A stretch of 64,000 nt of DNA, from positions 34,253 through 98,252 of the forward strand of contig JAHLKH010000092.1 of the NCBI GenBank assembly GCA_025526915.1. Direction: 5' to 3'. The translations under genes were made by a program, and so were the position numbers. Shown here piece by piece: positions 52,878 to 64,000 of the stretch (position 1 is the first letter of the stretch; each line of letters begins with the position of its first letter). The notes beneath the pieces were generated by a model. That model was not told where the DNA came from and did not search any database. It was given only the letters and a program-made list of their open reading frames with translations. This DNA comes from Entophlyctis helioformis (taxonomy: Eukaryota; Chytridiomycota; Chytridiomycetes; Chytridiales; Chytriomycetaceae).

Positions 52878-55131
52878 ATGGCCGTCACTCTGTCCATGTC
52901 CGGCAGGTCCTTCACGTTTGAGCTCGACTCGCTGATCCTCACGTACAGCCTGTCTGCCGTGGTGGCCATCATCGCCCTGCGCTGGGCGTCGTCGCTGCTG
53001 TTCAAGGCCCCGGCCGTCACCTTCTCCGTCAAGGCCCCAGCCGGTCCGTTGCTCGCTGGTGCCGCTTGCTTGGCGGCGTTCAAGCCGCTTGCTCTGCTGC
53101 GGCCGGCTGCGACTGACGCTGCACTCTGCCCTGCCCTGCCCTACCTTACCCTGTCCTGCCCTACCCGGCGGCCTGCCCCTGCGCTGCCGACGCCCTGCCT
53201 GCCCACCGCTGCACAACCGCAGAGGCCGACCCCGCTGGCGCCCGGCCAAGGAGCACAACTACAAGTCGCTCTCCATCAAGGTCGGTGCGATGCGCCGCCT
53301 GGCAGCATGCCAGCCGTGTGCACTCTCATACTCACTCCGCCCTCTCTTGATATAGGACGCTGCCGACCCCACCAAGATCCTCTGCTTCGACCCCGCCACC
53401 GGCTTCTTCCTTGGCAAGCAGCCGATTGTGCAGCCTGCCCAGGTGCCCGCCATCGTCGCCCGTGCCCGCAAGGCCCAGCAGTCGTTTGCCCAGTCGACGT
53501 TCGAGGAGCGCCGTGCGCTTCTCCGCTCGCTGCTCGACTGGATCGTCAAGAACCAAGAGCTCGTCTGCCGTGTCGCTGCCCGTGACTCGGGCAAGTCCCG
53601 TAAGTTCCCGCTGTGCCAGCCGCCTCCTTGCCAGCCGCCTCCATGCCACCTGGCGATCGCTCAGCACTCACCCCCTCTCCTCGACAGTCATTGATGCCAA
53701 CTTTGGCGAGATCCTCGTCACCTGCGAGAAGCTCCGCTGGACCATCGAGCATGGCGAGAAAGTGCTCCAGCCCGAGTACCGTGCTCCCGGCATGATCATG
53801 GCCCACAAGAACCCGCGTGTCGAGTACATTCCTCTCGGCGTCATGGGCTGCATCGTGTCGTGGAACTACCCCTTCCACAACGTCATTGGCCCGATCATCT
53901 CGGCCCTCATGGCCGGCAACGCCTGTGTCGTCAAGTGCTCCGAGCAGGTCGCTTGGTCCACCGTCTTCTGGCAGCAGATCTTCTCGGCTGCTCTCCGTGC
54001 CCACAACATCGACGAGAACCTCGTTGTGCTCATGAACGGCTTTGGCGAGACCGGCCAGGCGCTCGTCGAGACGGCTGACAAGATCACCTTCATCGGATCC
54101 CCTGGTGTCGGCAAGATCATCATGCGCCACGCGTCCCACACGCTCACGCCCGTCATTCTCGAGCTCGGCGGCAAGGACTGCGCCGTTGTCTTTGAGGACT
54201 GCGACTACCTCCAGTTCAGACACAACTCTCTCCGCTACGCGTTCCAGAACTCTGGCCAGAACTGCGCTGGCCTCGAGCGTGTTATCATCCACGAGTCGCT
54301 CTTTGAAAAGTACATCGAGGACACGGTCAAGACCATCTCCAAGCTGCGCATCGGCTCGCCTCTCCTCGAGGAGACAGACTGCGGTGCCATCACCATGACT
54401 GCCCAGGTAGGAGCATCCGATATGCCGACATGTCTGCTGTGGCAACAACGGATGACCGCGCACTTTGTACTGACGACGCGCTCGGCCTTGGATCACGTTG
54501 GCAGCTTGACATCATCCAGACGCTCGTTGACGATGCTGTTGCCAAAGGTGCCACTGTGCACATTGGCGGCCATGTCAGACGCCACCCCAAGTTCCCGCTC
54601 GGCCAGTTCTACGAGCCCACCGTCATCTCGGGCATCACCATGGACATGCGCATCTCCCAGGAAGAGGTCTTTGGCCCCGTCCTCCTCGTCTTCTCCTTCT
54701 CCACCGAGGAAGAGGCGATTGCGCTGGCCAACTCGTCTCCCTTTGGGCTCGGCTCGGGTGTCTTTACGCTCGACATTGCCAAGGGCGAGCGCGTTGCGCG
54801 CAAGCTCCGCGTCGGCTTCTCCAACGTCAACGACTTTGGCGTCAGCTACATGTGCCAGGGCCTTCCCTTTGGCGGTGTCGGTATCTCGGGCATTGACCGC
54901 TTTGCAGGCGTCGAGGGTCTGCGTGGCAACTGCCATGTGCGTGCCATGACCACGGACAAGTACAACTTCCTTGGCGTGCGCACCAACCTGCCGCCCCTGA
55001 TTCGCTACCCCGTTGCTCCTGCTGGCAATCGGTTCCAGAACAGCCTTGTCGAGCTGCTGTTCTCGCTCGATGTTTCTGGCAAGGCGCTTGCTCTCGGCCG
55101 CGTCATCAAGATCGCCATCTTTGGCAACTGA
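52878..55131 (+). CDS. MSC7: Membrane-associated aldehyde dehydrogenase, MSC7/ALDH22 type
   Basis: An NAD(P)-dependent aldehyde dehydrogenase. ATG 52878 is followed by a hydrophobic helix (LILTYSLSAVVAIIALRW), as in yeast Msc7 and plant ALDH22A1. After two introns (to about 53251 and 53282-53355) comes ILCFDPATGFFLGKQP, the family N-terminus. The core shows WNYPFHNVIGPIISALMAGN, FIGSPGVGKIIM, catalytic Glu in ELGGKD, catalytic Cys in NSGQNCAGLERV, EEVFGPVL and PFGGVGISGIDRFAG. It ends IKIAIFGN, TGA at 55129-55131. Four to five introns are present. Signal-anchor topology suggests an ER membrane location. It is convergent with pecanex, 127 bp away. Confidence 0.9.
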
Positions 55132-55258
55132 TCTCGTCACTGTTCCGTCGTGCGCTTCCCCTTCCTCCTTCCCAATAACATCTGATGTGCGATTCATTTT
55201 GTTGGCACGCCCAGTCACATCGAGTCGTCGTACATGCTCGCCCGTCGTGGATCCGCTG

Positions 55259-59791
<4,533 letters not shown>

Positions 59792-59897
59792 GCTGCATCC
59801 GGCGTCGGTCTCTTGGAAGCGTCCGTGTGGCTGCCGCGGCAGTGTTTTGTTGGCGGGCAGGCAAACGCCGGCTTTGCCTTGCCTGTGATCACCGCAA
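59792..59897. promoter_or_regulatory. Compact bidirectional promoter, pecanex/COX6
   Basis: Only 106 bp separate the divergent ATGs, so the core promoters must overlap or share elements. No TATA-like sequence is visible. Confidence 0.4.
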
Positions 59898-60917
59898 ATG
59901 CGCTCCGTCCTTCGCCTCGTCCCGTCCCGTGCCGCTCTCCGCCCGGCTGCTCTTGCTGTCTGTGAGTACTCCAGCCCTCCCCAGCGAGCGAGCCAGCCAG
60001 CAGCGAGGAGGGCCAGCCGCAGCCGTCTCGCCAACGCCAACGCCAACGCCCCGCTGCCGTCCCCAGCACCACAGCACCCCACACTCGGCGCAACGCCGAC
60101 GGCAACATTCCTCATCGTCTGCAACTCGCCTGCGAGTTGTGTGTGTGCGTCTGGGCACCTGCGTGGGCGACGGTGCGGCGGGGACCCAGAATGGCTGCCG
60201 GAGGCTGGGCCGCACAGCTGCCCATGCCGCCTGCCAGTGGCAAGGCGCTGCGTCTTGGGAGGCTGGCGGCAGTCTGCTGCTACGTCTTCTCGCTGCTGGC
60301 TGCCGAGCGGTTGCCGTTTTCTGACTGGCCGACCGACTGACTGACAATGACTTGGCTGATTGCCCACATGCTGCTGCTGCCCACCTGCCCACAACGCCGC
60401 TGATGAACGGTGGCCGCACACACCAACCCAACGACTGCACCATCAACTGCAACGGCTGCATCCATACCGGCATTGACTGTCTGCAGCCCGCCCGGCCTTT
60501 GCGCTGCAGCACCAGGCTCCGTCGGCTGTCCTCTCTTTCCGCCGCACCTACGCCTCGCACGAGCTCGACCCTGCCAACAAGGGCGAGTACGATGCCTACG
60601 TCGACCACTGGCTCGCCCACTTCAAGACCGTCGAGGACGAGTTTGAGCTCGAGCGCGGCCTGAACCACATCTTCGCCGCCGACTGGGTGCCCGCCGTCGA
60701 GGTCCTTGCCGAGGCCATCAAGGCGTCGCGTCGCCTCAACACCTTTGCCACCGCCGTCCGCGTTCTCGAGGGCCTCGAGGAGAAGGCCTACAAGAAGGAG
60801 CAGTACGCGTCGTACATCCGCGAGCTCAAGCCCCTGCTCGAGGAGCTCGGTGTCCCCGAGAAGAAGGATCTCGGTGCCTTTGTGGTTGTCCGGGAAAGAG
60901 ACCCCTGGACCGAGTAA
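59898..60917 (+). CDS. COX6: Cytochrome c oxidase subunit 6 (COX6; animal COX5A)
   Basis: A nuclear-encoded, matrix-side subunit of complex IV. Exon 1 (ATG 59898, MRSVLRLVPSRAALRPAALA) is a typical mitochondrial presequence. It ends at a GTGAGT donor near 59960; a roughly 530-nt intron, the longest clear one in the window, ends at GTCTGCAG near 60487. Exon 2 continues RPAFALQHQAPSAV, TYASHELDPANKGEYDAYVD and the family core GLNHIFAADWVPAVEVLAEA, IKASRRLNTFATAVRVLEGL and YIRELKPLLEELGV, stopping at TAA 60915-60917. Length and domain match the family. Confidence 0.94.
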
Positions 60918-61233
60918 AGACGGACGGTCGGACGCACTCTTGCACACTCTTTCTCGTGTCGCCCGCCTCGTGCCTCCCTCTCTCCCTCCCTTCCTCTGTC
61001 CGCCACCCTCCCGATCCCGTTGATATCTCTCTGGCCGCACCACAATACATCCACATGCAACCGCACATGCAACCCCTGCATCTCTGGCCGTTTTGCTGCG
61101 TCCCTGTCGTGCTTCTCGCCACAAGAAGGCTGCGAGCCCTGCCGTGTTCCTGGCTCTGATCAGACAGTGTCGCCCTTCCTCGTCCGGAGTTGTAGCCCGC
61201 CTTTCCAAACCACGCTTCCCCCCATCTCGCACA

Positions 61234-62893
61234 ATGCCGATTGCCGTGCCCAAACCCGAGTCGCCCACTCGAGAGGCCGCCGGCAGCGTCGTCTATCGCA
61301 GAGAGCCTCGGGCATCCAACGACGATGCCATCGACAACGCACCCGCCTCGGCCTCGCCCAGCGACGGCAGCAACGAAATCGAGCTCGGCATCCGTGGGGC
61401 TGTTCCCAACGACCCGCTCTCGCTGACCAAGGCCAAGGTCAAGCCCGAGGTTCTCGACGAGCTCCGTCGTCGCGGCAGCACCGGCAAGAAGCTGGTGCAG
61501 TTTTATGAGCAGCAGAACGAGCTCATCGACAACCTGCTCAAGGCGCCCGACCACCGTGACGCCAACGAGGAGGCCCAGCTGTTCAAGGTACGTGCGCCTG
61601 CCCAGCGGGGAGCTGGGGGGTGGAGCAACGTTTTTTGTGGGGTCATCGCTGTCATCAGTGTCATCTTCGGCCGGGGACGTGGACAATGGGTTTAGCCAAC
61701 AGCTGCTGCTTGGCTCGGAACTTGGTCATGCTGACGTCGTTGCATTTTCCACATCTCTGGTGCACATCACACATCACACAACACACAACAGCTCAAGATC
61801 GCCATCAACGGATCCTTTGCCGCCAACGTCCTCCTGTTCATCCTGCAGCTGTCCGGTGCCATCCTCTCTGGATCGCTCTCGCTGCTCGCCACCACTGCCG
61901 ATGCGTTCATGGACATTGCCTCGGGCGGCGTACTGCTGTTTGCGAGCTACATTGCCAAGAGCGCAACGTCCCACAAGTACCCGACCGGCAAGTCGCGCTT
62001 CGAGACGGCTGGCATCATTGTGTTTTCGACGCTCATGGCCACGCTTTCGCTTCAGCTGATTGTGAGTGGCCTTGCTTGGACTTGATGGACGGCAGACAAT
62101 CACCTTGACGCAGCCTGCATCACCCTGCCATGCACAGATCGAGGGTCTCCGCTCGCTCAGCAACCCTGACCGCCAGATCGAGCTCGGCCCTCTCAGTATC
62201 GCTTTTGTGTGCTCTGCTGTCGGTACGTTGTTCTGTGTCCATGCGACTAGTCATGCATCCGTCGCTCACGACACTTGCATGCAGGCATCAAGTTTTGTCT
62301 GTTCCTCTTCTGCTCGACACTGTCCAAGTACCCGACGGCCCGCATTCTGGCTCAGGACCACCGCAACGACCTTGCTCTCAACATCACCGGTATTGCATTC
62401 GGCATCCTCGGCGAGCGCGTCAAGTGGTGGCTCGATCCCTTTGGCGGCATTCTGATTGCCATCCTCATTCTGCGTTCGTGGTCGTCGACTGCCGATGAGC
62501 ACATCAAGCTCATTGTCGGCATGTCTGCCGACGTCAACTTCCTCCAGCGTCTGACGTACATCACGATCATGCACGATGAGCGTATCCGCCAGGTCGACAC
62601 GTGCCGCGCGTACCATGCCGGATCCAAGTTTGTGGTCGAGGTCGACATTGTGCTGCCGCCCGACATGCCGCTGGGTGAGGCCCACGACATTGGAGAGGCG
62701 CTGCAGGTGAAGCTCGAGACGATCGAAGAGGTTGAGCGCGCATACGTGCACCTGGACTACGAGACGAGCCACAAGGTGAGCCCTGGCTGCTTTGGTTGTT
62801 TTGCTCATCAGCATCTGTTTGTCTGACTGTCTGACTGCTTGATGCATGGATCGCTTGATGGGAGTGCAGCCTGAGCACCAAAAGCATGTGTAA
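61234..62893 (+). CDS. CDF-family divalent metal transporter (Mn/Zn type)
   Basis: A cation diffusion facilitator exporting divalent metals, probably Mn, from cytosol to organelles. ATG 61234 (MPIAVPKPESPTREAAGSVV) starts a disordered N-terminus, then KKLVQFYEQQNELIDNLLKA, typical of the plant MTP8-11/fungal Mn-CDF group. Membrane helices include FAANVLLFILQLSGAILSGS with metal motif TADAFMDIASGG, FETAGIIVFSTLMATLSLQL, and DHRNDLALNITGIAFGILG (second DxxxD-like site). The C-terminal cytosolic domain has CRAYHAGSKFVVEVDIVLPP and VERAYVHLDYETSH, ending PEHQKHV, TAA 62891-62893. Introns are near 61588-61790, 62060-62138, 62224-62283 and 62776-62870. Convergent with the helicase gene, 88 bp away. 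Confidence 0.92.
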
Positions 62894-62981
62894 CTGGCCT
62901 GATTCGCCAGCCAGCTCTCCCGCCGTTGGGGCAATACTCACGTCAAAGACTCTGACTCTTTGCAAAATGAATCACACATCT

Positions 62982-64000
62982 TTATGCCAGAGATGCCAGA
63001 ATGACCCGTTGCACCATGTCCAGGACCTGTGCCGTCTTTTGCTGCTGCGTTTGCTGCTGCTTGACCTGCAGCGAGCCAGAAGCCGCACTTTCAGACATCA
63101 TGGCACGCTCAGACATCCATGCCGATGCAAGGAACGCATCGAAACACGCGTTCAACTCGCGACGCAGCACGAGCAAGGCACTGCACGTTCGTGGCGGGCA
63201 CTTGATGACGACAAGCCCATGGTCAAGCTGGAGCGATCCAAGGCTTGGCTGCCTCACCAACACACGAGCCACATGCATCAGTAGTTGCGCAAACACCAAT
63301 CAGTATCAGCAGGCTGCCGACTTACACATGCAGCAGCTGTCCGACCACAGAGGAGTGCAACAGCAAGACCAAGGGTCGCGTTGGCGTCGAGAACCGTGGC
63401 ACGTTCGCGTGTCGTCCCACCAACACCATACGACTTGTCGACCTTGATGGCATGGTACGCGAACCACTGGACCGCGCCGTCAGCTGCCGCTTGCGACTGC
63501 TTGACCACGCTCGTCTTGTGGATGGCAACCGCCTCTGTCTTGTTGGGCATGTGAAGATGCCCAGCACGCTCTTGGGGCGTCATGAGCGCTTTGGTCTTGC
63601 CGGGCGGCGGATCCAGCACAAGAAGGTTGGGATACAGCGATCCGGCATAGACGGTCTGCACAAGTCGCTCGGTGGTTGTCAGTGGCGATCCGCTGCTCAG
63701 CACGACACTTGCATGCCGAGCAGGCGGGTTGGCGGATGATGCAGAAGCAGCGTGAGACGACAGCCCAATGGACGCCAGAGTGCGGCGCAGCTGGTTGCGC
63801 GTCTCGTGGATCATGTCCAAGTTCTGGCTGTTCAGAAACGCCGTTTCGCAAAACACCCGCACGGCGTGCTTGCCCGTCCCGCCGCTCGCTTGCACCTTGG
63901 CGCGCCACCGATCGTATGCATTTGCATACGTAAGCAGATCCGAGTCGCCTGCCGACAGTCCATCAGTCCCATCGATTCAGAGTGTCAAGCATCCCTCGAG
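62982..64000 (-). CDS. DExH-box RNA helicase, C-terminal part (cut by window edge)
   Basis: The frame enters from the right edge; an exon begins near 63950 with DLLTYANAYDRWRAKV, continues FCETAFLNSQNLDMIHETRN and QLRRTLASIGLSS, and the OB-fold region VYAGSLYPNLLVLDPPPGKT. After a GTAAGT donor near 63330 and a CAG acceptor near 63247 it resumes PSLGSLQLDHGLVVIKCPPR and ends QVLDMVQRVILASLA at 62982. This matches the helicase-associated and OB-fold C-terminus of DHX29/36/57-type proteins. The motor domains lie outside the window, so the exact subfamily is not decidable. Confidence 0.82.

Overview
The window is nuclear DNA of a GC-rich, intron-rich eukaryote, most likely a zoosporic (flagellated) fungus such as a chytrid. 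The fungal signal is an Nma111-type nuclear HtrA protease, an Msc7/ALDH22-type aldehyde dehydrogenase, a Cox6-type cytochrome oxidase subunit and SDA1. Two observations point away from Dikarya: a ZMYND12-like MYND/TPR protein, whose animal relatives belong to the ciliary axoneme, and a complete coilin. No rRNA, tRNA, CRISPR array or intact transposon was seen. Genes are packed 30-800 bp apart on both strands. Most introns are about 60-200 nt with GTGAGT/GTACGT/GTGCGT-like donors, and many carry a CTGAC branch-like motif before the acceptor.

Layout, left to right: the 5' end of an unidentified gene (1-137, -); a low-complexity coiled-coil protein (933-3435, -); SDA1 (3622-6729, +); an API5-like HEAT-repeat protein with a long Gln-rich tail (about 6829-10736, +); NMA111 (10847-14958, -); a MAP kinase kinase (15498-17070, +) almost abutting a cis-prenyltransferase (17070-18838, +); coilin (19019-21369, -); an intronless threonyl-tRNA synthetase (21541-23802, -) divergent from the U5 snRNP GTPase SNU114 (23953-27897, +); a kinesin with three GC-AG introns (28091-32234, +) convergent with ZMYND12 (32310-33990, -); an LEA/perilipin-like repeat protein (34284-35836, +); asparaginyl-tRNA synthetase (36097-38748, +); a TMCO4/DUF726 hydrolase with several frame breaks (38868-42064, -); a membrane-anchored GH20 hexosaminidase (42152-44227, -); an acidic low-complexity gene (about 44850-46226, +); aminopeptidase P (46554-48983, +); a secreted S41 protease (49200-52150, -); an ALDH (52878-55131, +); a pecanex homologue (55259-59791, -) divergent from COX6 (59898-60917, +); a CDF metal transporter (61234-62893, +); and the C-terminal end of a DExH helicase (62982-64000, -).

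The genes are mainly housekeeping: ribosome export (SDA1), splicing and Cajal bodies (SNU114, coilin), tRNA charging, dolichol synthesis, respiration and proteolysis. They do not form one obvious pathway.

The main structural surprise is repeated: in at least ten places a conserved protein jumps to another reading frame with no room for an intron, and nearly every jump is explained by one missing base. This is more likely assembly error than biology, but it matters for anyone using these gene models. The strongest biological oddity is the cluster of three GC-AG introns inside the kinesin motor domain.
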